Shown in pieces: positions 22,993 through 32,393 of a stretch of 36,693 bases of DNA. The stretch comes from a virus, in the IMG/VR virus record IMGVR_UViG_3300017753_000033, positions 1 through 36,693 of that record, one strand, 5' to 3'. How positions within the stretch are numbered: position 1 is the stretch's first letter; every line of letters begins with the position of its first letter. Below the pieces are notes generated by a model that was not told the DNA's origin, searched no databases, and was given only the letters and a program-made list of their open reading frames with translations. Made by a program: the position numbers and the translations under genes.

Positions 22993-24499
22993 TTGTTGTA
23001 TGTCCTTTACTTGTTATATATCCGATGTTAGAATGTTTTACCTCTAAATCTTCTTGTCTGAAGGTCATAAATACTTTTAAGTATTGACCCCTTAGTTTTG
23101 TTCCCCTCATTAACTTATCACCATATGTTGCATTATCACCTACATTAGGATCATTAACATCCCCAAACATATCAGAGTAATAAGTGCCTTCTCTTTCTAT
23201 ATAATCCCCTTTAACAAGGTCACTATTCATCGTCCAGTTATCTATCGTTTCAAACTTAGTTAATGATGGTTCTGAATTACCTTCTACAGAATGTGTCATA
23301 AACACCTTAGGCTGCGATGGTTCTACATTCTCAACATAACAAACTTGAGTAGGATATTTACCATTGTAAAAATAGTTTTTATTATTTGAATCGTCATGAA
23401 TAAACAATCGTCCATTTACAAATGATGCAAACCCAGTTTTATAAGTTGAAAAATATTCAGGAGTAAAAGAATACCTTGTTACCCATCTTTGAGCCGCTTC
23501 ACTCCACGCAAGTGTAGTCCTTTTCCCAACAGAAATTTCTTCTTCTACCTCTTCTACCTTCTTAAATATTCTAACATTTGTTGTCCATTGATAATTACCC
23601 GCATTACTATTTGTATAATTAAAACATATGTCTGGGCTTGAACCATGTGTTGAAGTAACCGAAACCTCAACCCCTGAATTAGAATAGCCACTTGCTAAAT
23701 CATTAGCAGAAAATATATTTGTATTTGCATAACCCATAGTAATATCTAGATCTACTTCTGGAGTTATTGCTGTATCGCTATCTATAATTTTAAATATTAC
23801 ACCACCTTTATAAAAATCTCCTACAGAAACATTATCTGTAGTGGTCATACGTCTAACTGCTCTAACTCTATATAAATTATGTTTTGGTCTACCAAAAGTT
23901 GCTCCACCTCCAGAGTTTGGATTAAAAGACATACTAATAACAGGATTTGTTGTAGTTGGACTAGCACTCTCCCAAGAAGCCCAGTAGTTTTTTACAATAG
24001 CCCAAGAGTGGTTTTTTCTTAATTTAGAACCACCATTTGCAACAATTACAGGATCTAAAACATCCATTAAGTGATATAAAGTACTTAACTCACCTTGTGT
24101 TGGTAGATACCAATCATTATAAGTAACACCACTTATAGTCCTTGAAATATCTGATGCTATTTTAGCAGCAGAAGTTTGATGTTTTGTTTGGTTTATTATT
24201 TTATTAGTATTGTATACACCATCAGATGACGTTGCACCCGCATAAAAATCTTCATTAGTTTGCCAAGCACCATTTACATAACTTCCACGAACATTGCTCC
24301 AATGAATGTTTTGTGACTGTATTATTTGATAATCACTTTGGGTTATGTTTTGTTCTGCTATAGTATGAGGAGTTCCTTCTTGTAAATCCACAATATATAC
24401 CGTTTTATCTGTAGTAGTAGGCACCTCATTATGTATATCGAAAACTATTTTTATTTCGTCTCCTGGATTAAAGTCAGTATTTATACAAAAATTACTCAT
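22958..24499 (-). CDS. Tail/structural protein with DUF1566 lectin-like domain (513 aa)
   Basis: Residues about 65-217 form a DUF1566-like domain: YNDWYLPTQGELSTLYHLM at about 127-145, then SWAIVKNYWASWES at about 165-178, then RVRAVRR at 211-217. These are the 'WRLPT..EL', 'YWSS.E' and 'RVR.VR' signatures of a C-type-lectin-like/formylglycine-enzyme-like fold. Such domains often bind receptors and are the usual targets of diversity-generating retroelements. A second GDFYKGGVIFKI stretch follows at about 227-239. The C-terminal half is beta-rich and unknown. It lies between the nozzle-like protein and the cupin, so it is probably a tail appendage. No reverse transcriptase is visible in the window. 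Confidence 0.65.
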   Translation of the reverse strand: MSNFCINTDFNPGDEIKIVFDIHNEVPTTTDKTVYIVDLQEGTPHTIAEQNITQSDYQIIQSQNIHWSNVRGSYVNGAWQTNEDFYAGATSSDGVYNTNKIINQTKHQTSAAKIASDISRTISGVTYNDWYLPTQGELSTLYHLMDVLDPVIVANGGSKLRKNHSWAIVKNYWASWESASPTTTNPVISMSFNPNSGGGATFGRPKHNLYRVRAVRRMTTTDNVSVGDFYKGGVIFKIIDSDTAITPEVDLDITMGYANTNIFSANDLASGYSNSGVEVSVTSTHGSSPDICFNYTNSNAGNYQWTTNVRIFKKVEEVEEEISVGKRTTLAWSEAAQRWVTRYSFTPEYFSTYKTGFASFVNGRLFIHDDSNNKNYFYNGKYPTQVCYVENVEPSQPKVFMTHSVEGNSEPSLTKFETIDNWTMNSDLVKGDYIEREGTYYSDMFGDVNDPNVGDNATYGDKLMRGTKLRGQYLKVFMTFRQEDLEVKHSNIGYITSKGHTTNGSRGGGQKAR

Positions 24500-24505
24500 A
24501 TTTTT

Positions 24506-27500
24506 TTATGGTTGAAATGATGATTTTACTTGGTTTATAACACCTTGTATTGTAACCGGCTCTGATTGTCCAGTTTTATTAGGTATCCCATCAAACAAGT
24601 TTACTTTTAAATTAATGTATCTACTACTACCAGAATAGTTTGCAGGAATGTATACCTGAACAGAATCTATAGTTTGTGTATTTGTAAACGCTACCGCTAC
24701 TTCTTCACTTTGTAGAATAGAAGTACTAGCAGAAATTATAAATGTTATATCTCCCGCTACTATTCCAGTCTGTACGTTTTTAGTAACATCAACTTGTACA
24801 TATCCACCGTTACCTGAAACACTATTACTTTGCAGTGTAAATCCACCAATACCAACTGAAGTATCTGCTGTAGCAATGGTTTTCACATTCCCATAAGCAG
24901 TACCTACATCATTTTTAGCATATGCTCTCCAATAATATGTTGTACCACTTGCTAAAATAGCATTCAGACTTGTGTAAGTATAAGGGAATGAATCTATTTC
25001 AACCTGTAGGGCTGTTACTTTAACTACACCTGATTCACCTATTGTTGGTGTGTTGTCAGAACTTGAATAAACCCAACCTCTTTCTGTAATACCATTTGTA
25101 CCTGCTGATGAGCCTCCATTAGAAGTTATAATTCCTGTAAACCTATTGTTGGTAGAACTAAAACTATCAGAGGTAACTGCGGGTACTGTATTGTTTGCTG
25201 ATCCTGTGGCCTGGTTATAACAAATACCATATTTTGTTCCAAAATTAGATATTAAATATGCTTTTGAGTATACTGTTGTGTCTGCACTTAATCCTGTTAT
25301 AGTGTGTGACATATCAGAAGTACTTCCTGATAAGGCAACCTTGGTCACCCCGGTTTCTCCTATCGAAGGATTAGTATCTGTAGTAGAATAAACAAACCCA
25401 AATTCTGTTGCTGTTTCTTTATTTAGTACTATAGACGAGTTTAAACTTAATCCTGATGCTGTTATATCATCAAAAGTAAAACTACCGAATACCGCTCTTT
25501 TAAGAGGTCTAGAATCTATAACTATAGAATCTATATCTTCATTAATACCTGTGATAGTGATGTTAAAAGTTCCTGGTTGATAACCTATAGTTGTGCTTGA
25601 TGCAGTTATTGCAGTAGCGTTTGTAGTGATTCTATTTGCTGCAATATCAGAACAAACTCCTAACTCACATTCTGTAAAATTAGTAGAGTTATTGTCTGAT
25701 GCACCAAATTGCCATGGAACTACAGAAGTACAAGGTATTGTTAACGTTCCATTAGAAGGGGTTAAACTTTTTACCTCAAACATAGGAAAATCACCATCCG
25801 TAGCACCTGTAACTCTTATTGGTGTATTACCACTTGCTTGTGCTCCGAAATCTAATTTAGTGTCATTTGTATATGTTATTAAATTAGAAACAACAATAGC
25901 AGATGTGCTTGGTTCCTTAATTCTAGATAATTGTAAACTTATATAATCAATATCTCCAAAAACATTAGATATTGTTAACTTACCAGAACCTGAAAATGTA
26001 TTATTTGAAACTGCAAAACCACCTGTTGCAGCATTTGTTACAGTTATATTAGATCCTGATGGAGTTTGAACAACACCAGATGGTATTGTAAAAGTATACG
26101 GACTAGTAAATGTTATAGTACCAACACCATCAATAATAGTCACTTCAAATTGCATTGACCAAGGTTCTAGAATTTCCACAGTAATAACCTTAGATGAAGG
26201 TTCAGTACCCTCATTTGTTATTTCTATAACCGGAGTATCAGGATAATACGGATCCTGCTGTAACACAGTTGTAACTTCTCCTGTTCTTGGTATGGTTAAA
26301 ATGTATTCTGAATTATAATCATCATACGTTCCAACTACAAAATGAGGTATTGTATCACTATTTATTATGTCAGACTTTTCTTTAAAAAACGTTTTCATTT
26401 TAACATCACCAATAGCAGTTAAACCATTGCTGTCATACTTTATTGCTGTTTGATTTTTAACGTCAAACCAAAAAGCCTTACCTTCATTTACAGCAACAGA
26501 TTCCGGGTGACTTGTTCCGTATGAGCCTTGCAAACTATTTATGGTTCCTATAACACCTGATGAAACTGCTAAAAACTGTCCACCACTAGATGTTTGTTGT
26601 AATTGTTGTTCTCCTAAATAAATACTAGATGTTTCATTTTCGGATATTGCCAACATTATTGAACCAGTAGATTGAGTTTTACTAGTTACAAGTAAAGATC
26701 TTAACGGTCCTGTTGCATCATCTAATCTTTTTTCATCTAATGCACTAAACTTAGATAGACCATTTATTTTACTTCCAGGTATTTTTGTTTCACTAAAAAC
26801 AATCCCGGTAGTTTTAATTTGACTACTAACTTCTGAAGGCACTAAATTAGGTTTACCTGTGATTTGTGTCCAATTCAAAAAATAATCATTACTAGGATTC
26901 ATTGACTCTGCTGCATAACTAAACTCATCTATGTAGTCAACATTAATGTTATTAGTTGAATCAATATTTCTACCACCACCTGTTTTTTTCAAGACTCCTT
27001 CATAAATCATATGAATAGTAGTGCCATCAGTAATGCTTACAGACTGAGATCCGGGATTAGTTTCATGGTCCAATATATTCAATTGAGTTTGTGCACCGTT
27101 TCCTATAGGATCAAGAGTTCCTCTTCTAAAAGCAAAATTACTCATACCTCCTTGTGCTGCTGAAACTACTTGTGTACCAAAAGAAGTTTCCCAAAACAAT
27201 TCTTCTATATTCGCATATGTTTTGTCAACTCCTGAACCAGGATAGTCTAAATCCCAAGTTCTTCTATCTTCAGAAGCAACCCATGTACCTCCTTTATATT
27301 CAGTAAAATAAACTCTTATATCAGAACCAACTAAAATGGTACCATTTGGTCCACCAGGATATATTCCATAGGCTCTTCTATGCTCTTCATTCATAGCAGA
27401 GTTATCTGCTACTTTATAATTTACAACCCACCTATCATTTAAAGTATGACCTGTTGTTGCGGCAAAATTTACTGTTACCCCATCAGATAAAGTCTGACTA

Positions 27501-29743
27501 GATCCAGTTATACTCACCTCTGAAGAATAACCAACATTAGAATTAAGTTGAGTTCTTGCTCTTTTTCTCCACTTAAATTTATCAGGTGTGCCAGTTGAAC
27601 TTATTTTTATATCAAATCTCAAATCATCTCCACCACTACCGTTGTTAACACCAGTATTACAAGACATATCATTTATACCTTCTCCATAAAAAATAGGAAA
27701 ATCTATATATTTTATCTCGCCATCTATTTCATGATCTTGTCCGCTTTCTGTGGAAGATTTCCCTTCAAAGAAAAAACTCGGAAGTGTACTTGTGTCAGCA
27801 ATCAGAGATTTTAAATAAACATCACCAATTAACTGTCCAGTAGTATCAGAAAAACTAGGCAATGCGTTTGGTTGTCTTAATATCCTACCATTAAACGCTT
27901 CATAATAAAACTCATTTGGTTGTATTTTATGAGGGCTATAAATTTCATATACAGTAGAGTAATCCACATTGGATAAAGCAGACGTATTTAAGTATTCTGG
28001 ATTATTGAAATTGTATAGATTTATTTTAACATATTTACCTTCTTGGCCTGTTACTGCGGCCTCAAAAACAGAATTTTCAGTTATTAATTTTATTCTATCA
28101 CCTTCTTGATAAGTATACCCCTGTTTGTAAGAGGTTAAATCTCCTAAACCTATAGCAAGTCCCTCATGTTCAGTGCTAAATGAAACAAACTCTTGATCTT
28201 CAAATGTTCCGGTTGGTGTCCCCGACAAACCTTTATTATCATTATCAGTAGTAGTAGGGTAAAGTTTTTCTATATTAACACTAAAATTTCCTGTAGACGC
28301 TGTTTGAAAATATCTTATTTTATCTGATAAATTTGATAATGTAAAATCTTTTGTTAAATTTTTTGTTCTTACAACAGCATAATATTCTGCCCAATCTGGG
28401 ATTTTACTTCTTAAAGATTCATTTAAAGTAAACTCTATAAAAGAATTATAAGTGTTTAGTGAAAGATTTCTTTCCGGTGTTATAACCTTTAAACTGTCAT
28501 CAGTCAAAACACCACCAGTTCTACCCGCAAAATCAAAAAATGCAATACCAATTTGATAAGCAGATGCGTGAGAAAATCCCACTTTACCACCTCTATTTCT
28601 ATCATATTGATTAAAACTATCAGATAAATTTGCTGTAAGTAGTTGTAGAGAAACGTCAGAAGAGTTAATCTGTTTTGGATTTGATCTGCCTTCTTTTATA
28701 TTTCCTAAAAACAACCTGTTTCTTGCAATACTTAATGCTTCAGCCTCATACGGAACTGTGTCATATAATTTAATTGAGTTTACATCATCTACAGCAAAAC
28801 CTAAAACATCATTATAAAACTCCGCTGTAATAACACCTTGACTTCCAATTACTTGATTTCCAAACTGTGTAGCGTGTGTAATGCTATCAAACTCTTTCCA
28901 TATAAAATATGAAGTGTCTTTATCAAATTTAACAGCAAATTGTACTTTATGCACATCTTGTGATATACCATAACTTTCTGCTTCAAATTTTGGAAAATCT
29001 ACTTTTATTTTTTTAGATTTTTTGTGATTATCATTATCCATATCCTGATTAGGATAAAAATAAGATGCAGGTGAAAAAACACTTGTTTCTCCATCTTTGT
29101 ACACATATCTATATGCAAAAGTATGTGTTCGTGATTTTAAAAACGATGTGTCTCTAGATGAGTCTTCCTGTACTTCTGTTATTAACGGAAGCATTGGAGG
29201 TTTTCTTATAAGCGTAACAATTGATTTACTTATTGGTGTTACATATGCTGTTTCTGTGGTGACATAACTCGAAAGGTTGGTTTTAATACCTCTCTCAACA
29301 TTAATTCTAAAAGGCTCTTTTCCATCAACACCTGTCCAATATAAAATATTATCAATATATCCTATACCAGTTATTGGTTTATCTGGATTGAAATTCAATG
29401 AGTATGTTGAGTCTAAGTTATTGTCAGACAATACTTTAAATATATTATCCTCTTTAGGTTTATAACAATATATAACGCTTGCATTATTGTTTTTATTTGC
29501 TAAAAAATAAAAAACATTATTACTTGTAGAATCCTCATAAGACCCAACAACTTTTACATCGTTAAATGATTGGTAATTAGGCACAAGTCTTGTTCCATTT
29601 ACATTAGATATAGAACCGGCCTTACCTTCAGAAGAAGACACCACCCTTACATTAAGAGCATCTAAATTATCTGCTTCAGTATGTGCAAAAAAAGAATCAT
29701 CGGCATTTATGCCTGCTATAAATGTTTTTTTTGAATTCTCCAT
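24506..29743 (-). CDS. Tail nozzle/stabilisation-like protein with fibronectin-like repeats (1745 aa)
   Basis: The N-terminus (ADNLDALNVRVVSSSEGKAG, then SNVNGTRLV) resembles the start of the tail stabilisation or muzzle proteins of Bacteroidota podoviruses. Repeated beta strands follow through the first ~700 residues, as in a propeller. Near 1447-1510 and 1554-1612 are two copies of a repeat with the pattern G[FW]VYSxxDxxPxIGExGV ... YxKAYxxxxxGTxYG, a fibronectin III-like motif typical of Bacteroidota surface proteins. A final beta domain ends the protein. It follows the ring-like gene by 2 nt. T7 gp12 (794 aa) occupies the same place, so the extra length probably makes appendages for receptor or sugar contact. 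Confidence 0.65.
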   Translation of the reverse strand: MENSKKTFIAGINADDSFFAHTEADNLDALNVRVVSSSEGKAGSISNVNGTRLVPNYQSFNDVKVVGSYEDSTSNNVFYFLANKNNNASVIYCYKPKEDNIFKVLSDNNLDSTYSLNFNPDKPITGIGYIDNILYWTGVDGKEPFRINVERGIKTNLSSYVTTETAYVTPISKSIVTLIRKPPMLPLITEVQEDSSRDTSFLKSRTHTFAYRYVYKDGETSVFSPASYFYPNQDMDNDNHKKSKKIKVDFPKFEAESYGISQDVHKVQFAVKFDKDTSYFIWKEFDSITHATQFGNQVIGSQGVITAEFYNDVLGFAVDDVNSIKLYDTVPYEAEALSIARNRLFLGNIKEGRSNPKQINSSDVSLQLLTANLSDSFNQYDRNRGGKVGFSHASAYQIGIAFFDFAGRTGGVLTDDSLKVITPERNLSLNTYNSFIEFTLNESLRSKIPDWAEYYAVVRTKNLTKDFTLSNLSDKIRYFQTASTGNFSVNIEKLYPTTTDNDNKGLSGTPTGTFEDQEFVSFSTEHEGLAIGLGDLTSYKQGYTYQEGDRIKLITENSVFEAAVTGQEGKYVKINLYNFNNPEYLNTSALSNVDYSTVYEIYSPHKIQPNEFYYEAFNGRILRQPNALPSFSDTTGQLIGDVYLKSLIADTSTLPSFFFEGKSSTESGQDHEIDGEIKYIDFPIFYGEGINDMSCNTGVNNGSGGDDLRFDIKISSTGTPDKFKWRKRARTQLNSNVGYSSEVSITGSSQTLSDGVTVNFAATTGHTLNDRWVVNYKVADNSAMNEEHRRAYGIYPGGPNGTILVGSDIRVYFTEYKGGTWVASEDRRTWDLDYPGSGVDKTYANIEELFWETSFGTQVVSAAQGGMSNFAFRRGTLDPIGNGAQTQLNILDHETNPGSQSVSITDGTTIHMIYEGVLKKTGGGRNIDSTNNINVDYIDEFSYAAESMNPSNDYFLNWTQITGKPNLVPSEVSSQIKTTGIVFSETKIPGSKINGLSKFSALDEKRLDDATGPLRSLLVTSKTQSTGSIMLAISENETSSIYLGEQQLQQTSSGGQFLAVSSGVIGTINSLQGSYGTSHPESVAVNEGKAFWFDVKNQTAIKYDSNGLTAIGDVKMKTFFKEKSDIINSDTIPHFVVGTYDDYNSEYILTIPRTGEVTTVLQQDPYYPDTPVIEITNEGTEPSSKVITVEILEPWSMQFEVTIIDGVGTITFTSPYTFTIPSGVVQTPSGSNITVTNAATGGFAVSNNTFSGSGKLTISNVFGDIDYISLQLSRIKEPSTSAIVVSNLITYTNDTKLDFGAQASGNTPIRVTGATDGDFPMFEVKSLTPSNGTLTIPCTSVVPWQFGASDNNSTNFTECELGVCSDIAANRITTNATAITASSTTIGYQPGTFNITITGINEDIDSIVIDSRPLKRAVFGSFTFDDITASGLSLNSSIVLNKETATEFGFVYSTTDTNPSIGETGVTKVALSGSTSDMSHTITGLSADTTVYSKAYLISNFGTKYGICYNQATGSANNTVPAVTSDSFSSTNNRFTGIITSNGGSSAGTNGITERGWVYSSSDNTPTIGESGVVKVTALQVEIDSFPYTYTSLNAILASGTTYYWRAYAKNDVGTAYGNVKTIATADTSVGIGGFTLQSNSVSGNGGYVQVDVTKNVQTGIVAGDITFIISASTSILQSEEVAVAFTNTQTIDSVQVYIPANYSGSSRYINLKVNLFDGIPNKTGQSEPVTIQGVINQVKSSFQP

Positions 29744-29745
29744 TC

Positions 29746-30501
29746 TTAAGATTTAACAGCCGCATATGTATGTGATCTTAATGACTTAAGAACATCATCT
29801 AATGACAACTGATAGTTTCTACTTCTATATCTTTTGTGTGCTTGTAGCCACTCTTCTTTAGCCATCAACTTACCGTTCATTGGCATATTTCTATCATGCT
29901 CTGAAAATCTCCAAAGTATATACCTTTCTACAGCATCTGCCGCATAAGCAGGTATTGTTGTAGCGTCTGAAGCCGAATCTGTTGTAGATGTAGTTATATA
30001 ATCTATAACAATATTTTTTGCATTATGTAATGATGGATCTAACATAATCTTATTTCTTTCTGGTATTACCATAAAAGAATTCTTATATGTTGGTTTATGA
30101 CCAAAATGTCTTCCTATATGCTCACTTTTATCATTAGAGTGAGTATCATTATTATCTGCATAAATTAACCCTTGATCTGTTTCTACATCCGGATATGCAA
30201 TCTGATTACCATCAGAATCTAAATTCATTAATCTATTGTATGAATTCTTTTCTATTAGGTTTTTTACAAACTGTCCATTTTCCCATCCTACTCTTATATA
30301 ATCTACATAGTCATTTGGTATAGTCACTTCTCTGTTTGCATCAACAGTTAGTTTAGTTGACTTAATCTTAAAAGGTGAGTCAAATCCTATTTCTCTTACA
30401 GCCTTAAGGCCATAATGCAAATACTGCATATAATAATGTATAGGTCGCCCCGAAGTAAGCAAAGCAGATCTTATTATTTCGTCTAAATTATATACTCTCA
30501 T
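29746..30501 (-). CDS. Ring/tail-adaptor protein, T7 gp11-position (251 aa)
   Basis: The first 45 residues are helical (YNLDEIIRSALLTSGRPIHYYMQYLHYGLKAVREIGFD). A beta region with TIPNDYVDYIRVGWENG follows, then PERNKIMLDPSL, and the C-terminus returns to helices (AADAVERYILWRFSEHDRN). This helix-beta-helix order is that of tail-tube adaptor or ring proteins of podoviruses, for which 'IPxDYVxYxxV' is characteristic. It overlaps the previous gene by ATGA and precedes the nozzle-like gene, as T7 gp11 precedes gp12. Function is inferred from pattern and order. Confidence 0.65.
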   Translation of the reverse strand: MRVYNLDEIIRSALLTSGRPIHYYMQYLHYGLKAVREIGFDSPFKIKSTKLTVDANREVTIPNDYVDYIRVGWENGQFVKNLIEKNSYNRLMNLDSDGNQIAYPDVETDQGLIYADNNDTHSNDKSEHIGRHFGHKPTYKNSFMVIPERNKIMLDPSLHNAKNIVIDYITTSTTDSASDATTIPAYAADAVERYILWRFSEHDRNMPMNGKLMAKEEWLQAHKRYRSRNYQLSLDDVLKSLRSHTYAAVKS

Positions 30502-31160
30502 ATCTGACTATTTGAATCTGATGCCTTATCTACTACTTTAGGTAGTGCACCAATTAACGTTAAAACTTCTTTTACAACCATCTCTTCCATTTCAACAGGT
30601 ATCTGCAAGTAATCATACTCACCTAATATTGAAGGGTCTACAACTAATAACTTTATTTTTACTTTATTAGCATTATATGGGCCTTCTGTAATATCAGTTA
30701 AAAAATTTATGACATTACCTTCCGCCCAATATCCCACTTGTGTTTCTAAATATTTTAATGATGATTGACGATCTATTAAAGTATGCTGTCCTGTTTGTAA
30801 TGGAATATATTCAGTGCTATCTTTAGCAGTAGCATTAGAATCTATGTTTGTACCTGTTACGCTCCAAACTCCCATATTTCTAGGTAGGGATATAGGGAAT
30901 ACAGGTAAAACTGCATGAACATAAGGATTACTAGTAGTGTTGCTAATTAGATTTACTACATATGTTGTAACCATTGTGTGCGGAGGAAACATGTCTCCTG
31001 ACTGCATATTAACAGCCATATGTTCTGTTTTAAGTAATCTATTTATTACTTGACTAACTAATAAGTTTATATCATCTCTTGATATTTCTTTCTCATCATT
31101 AGGACTACCACCTGAATATAACCTTAATATCTGATCTGTTATTTTTCCTTTTGTTATCAT
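30498..31160 (-). CDS. Ring/head-tail connector-like protein (220 aa)
   Basis: N-terminal helices (ITDQILRLYSGGSPNDEKEISRDDINLLVSQVINRLL) lead to a beta-rich middle with AVLPVFPISLPRNMGVWSV. The 'LYSGG..' start and 'LP...LP.N.GV..V' strand recur in structural ring proteins of Bacteroidota podoviruses. It is joined to both neighbours by ATGA overlaps, so its stoichiometry may be set by translational coupling. No catalytic motif. The exact ring position cannot be told. Confidence 0.55.
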   Translation of the reverse strand: MITKGKITDQILRLYSGGSPNDEKEISRDDINLLVSQVINRLLKTEHMAVNMQSGDMFPPHTMVTTYVVNLISNTTSNPYVHAVLPVFPISLPRNMGVWSVTGTNIDSNATAKDSTEYIPLQTGQHTLIDRQSSLKYLETQVGYWAEGNVINFLTDITEGPYNANKVKIKLLVVDPSILGEYDYLQIPVEMEEMVVKEVLTLIGALPKVVDKASDSNSQI

Positions 31161-32032
31161 AGTCCTGTTTGATTTTTAACTTCTGAGTATTGGTATACAT
31201 TTAGATCTTCTATATGAACACCTAGAGATACTAATGCTTTATTTATAATATCATTAATACAATCCTCTGGCCAATTTAACTCTATAGATGGAACTAAAGA
31301 ATACGAGGCACCTGCTGAAACAGCAGTACCATTAGGAAGGGTTAAAGCGTTAGATGCTGTAAATGATGCTGATGAGGTTGTAGAAGGATTATGAACTATC
31401 TTTCTGCCATCAACTACATGGCTAAACCTAGGTTTTGTAGGTCTAGTTAAATACATTATAAAACCTGAATGTTGAGACTCTGGAAAGAGTTGTATCTTTT
31501 TACCTCCATCACCTAATATTCCAATAGGGGATAGTGTGCTTGGTGAAGCAACCTGAGACACTAATCTGTCTGCTAATTGATCTTCACTAACAACTTTAAC
31601 AGGTTTAGAATATGTTCTGTTTGCTGTTCCTGTAGCAAAAGCAATAGTTCCATCTGTGATTGTATATGTGTTATTTGGTGTACTATTTAATGTACCAACA
31701 ACATACAATCCTAAGAGATGTAAATATTCAGGATTGGAACCACCACCACTATTAGTGAAATTACCTAAATCTAGTATACCATTATTGTTTGTGGTAAACT
31801 GTTTTCTGTGTTTGAAAAACCTAAGATCATCAGATATTTTTTGGGTTTGCCCATAAACAATAGGAGGTATAGGTCTACCGGGCTGATGTTGTTTAGGATT
31901 GCTATACAACTCCATAAACTTAGACATTTGACCTCTGTCAATAGCCGCATCAATATCATCATGTGATATATACCCAGTAGTTTCCTTGTTAAGTATGAAT
32001 ACTATGTAATCATGAATCTCCTTTATTGTCAT
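31157..32032 (-). CDS. Ring/structural protein (291 aa)
   Basis: Starts within the last 23 bases of the coiled-coil gene and ends by ATGA overlap with the 220-aa gene. The N-terminus contains TIKEIHDYIVFILNKETTGYISHDDIDAAIDRGQMSKFMEL, a helical pattern seen at the start of podovirus neck proteins. It is followed by beta-rich sequence with Pro/Gly turns, and ends in a helix with WPEDCINDIINKALVSLGVHIED. Membership in the neck or tail ring set is inferred from position and tight coupling. Confidence 0.55.
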   Translation of the reverse strand: MTIKEIHDYIVFILNKETTGYISHDDIDAAIDRGQMSKFMELYSNPKQHQPGRPIPPIVYGQTQKISDDLRFFKHRKQFTTNNNGILDLGNFTNSGGGSNPEYLHLLGLYVVGTLNSTPNNTYTITDGTIAFATGTANRTYSKPVKVVSEDQLADRLVSQVASPSTLSPIGILGDGGKKIQLFPESQHSGFIMYLTRPTKPRFSHVVDGRKIVHNPSTTSSASFTASNALTLPNGTAVSAGASYSLVPSIELNWPEDCINDIINKALVSLGVHIEDLNVYQYSEVKNQTGL

Positions 32033-32294
32033 CTTGCTCTACATTTGCAGGAGCAGGTTCCATAATTTCACCTGATTGGATATCAATAGTAACTTCTCCA
32101 TAAGACTCTTTTAAATCTTCTTGGAGTTTCTTTTGTTCTTCAGACACTTCAGACCAAGAACTAAGCAAGGATTGCTTTCTTTGATCAAACGATTCTGATG
32201 CGATTACTAAATCAGCCAAAGCGATTTTAATTTCAAACTGCTTCTGATTATTCTTTTGAACTAATTCTAGTTCTTCTTTTTTTAACTTTGCCAT
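32010..32294 (-). CDS. Small coiled-coil structural or scaffold-like protein (94 aa)
   Basis: Nearly all helical and charged (KLKKEELELVQKNNQKQFEIKIALADLVI, then EEQKKLQEDLKESYGE), with an acidic, Pro/Ala/Asp-rich tail. It begins a tightly coupled run of four genes after a ~100-nt non-coding leader with repeats. Helical acidic proteins at this place can be scaffold or assembly factors. I do not recognise a family. Confidence 0.55.
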   Translation of the reverse strand: MAKLKKEELELVQKNNQKQFEIKIALADLVIASESFDQRKQSLLSSWSEVSEEQKKLQEDLKESYGEVTIDIQSGEIMEPAPANVEQDDNKGDS

Positions 32295-32305
32295 AATTAA
32301 TAATT

Positions 32306-32328
32306 GTTTTTGTTTTTGTTTTTGTTTT
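32306..32328 (-). repeat. Short tandem repeat (GTTTTT)n in a 5' leader
   Basis: Three GTTTTT units and a partial fourth at 32306-32328 (AAAAAC units on the transcribed strand) lie 12 nt upstream of the ATG of the 94-aa gene. An A-rich leader may act as a ribosome landing site in Bacteroidota. The unit number could change by slippage. Confidence 0.6.
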
Positions 32329-32344
32329 AATTAATATTTATACA

Positions 32345-32393
32345 AATAAAGTGAAATAATATAAAGGACCTGTATTTTTTTACTGTCCAGTTT
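32345..32393 (-). terminator. Weak possible terminator after the glycosyltransferase gene
   Basis: On the - strand GGAC...GTCC can form a 4-bp stem, with an inner GTA/TAC and an A-rich loop, and a U-rich stretch follows. The fold is weak. The ~100-nt gap (32295-32393) is the longest in the late arm, so a terminator and a new promoter for the ring/tail operon may be here, but no clear promoter consensus is visible. Confidence 0.25.

Noticed and set aside
31821-31840. CTGATGA-like sequence on the - strand
   Set aside because: It lies inside a structural gene and no second stem, GAAA or cleavage triplet can be found at the right distance. The same holds for the copy near 28,490.
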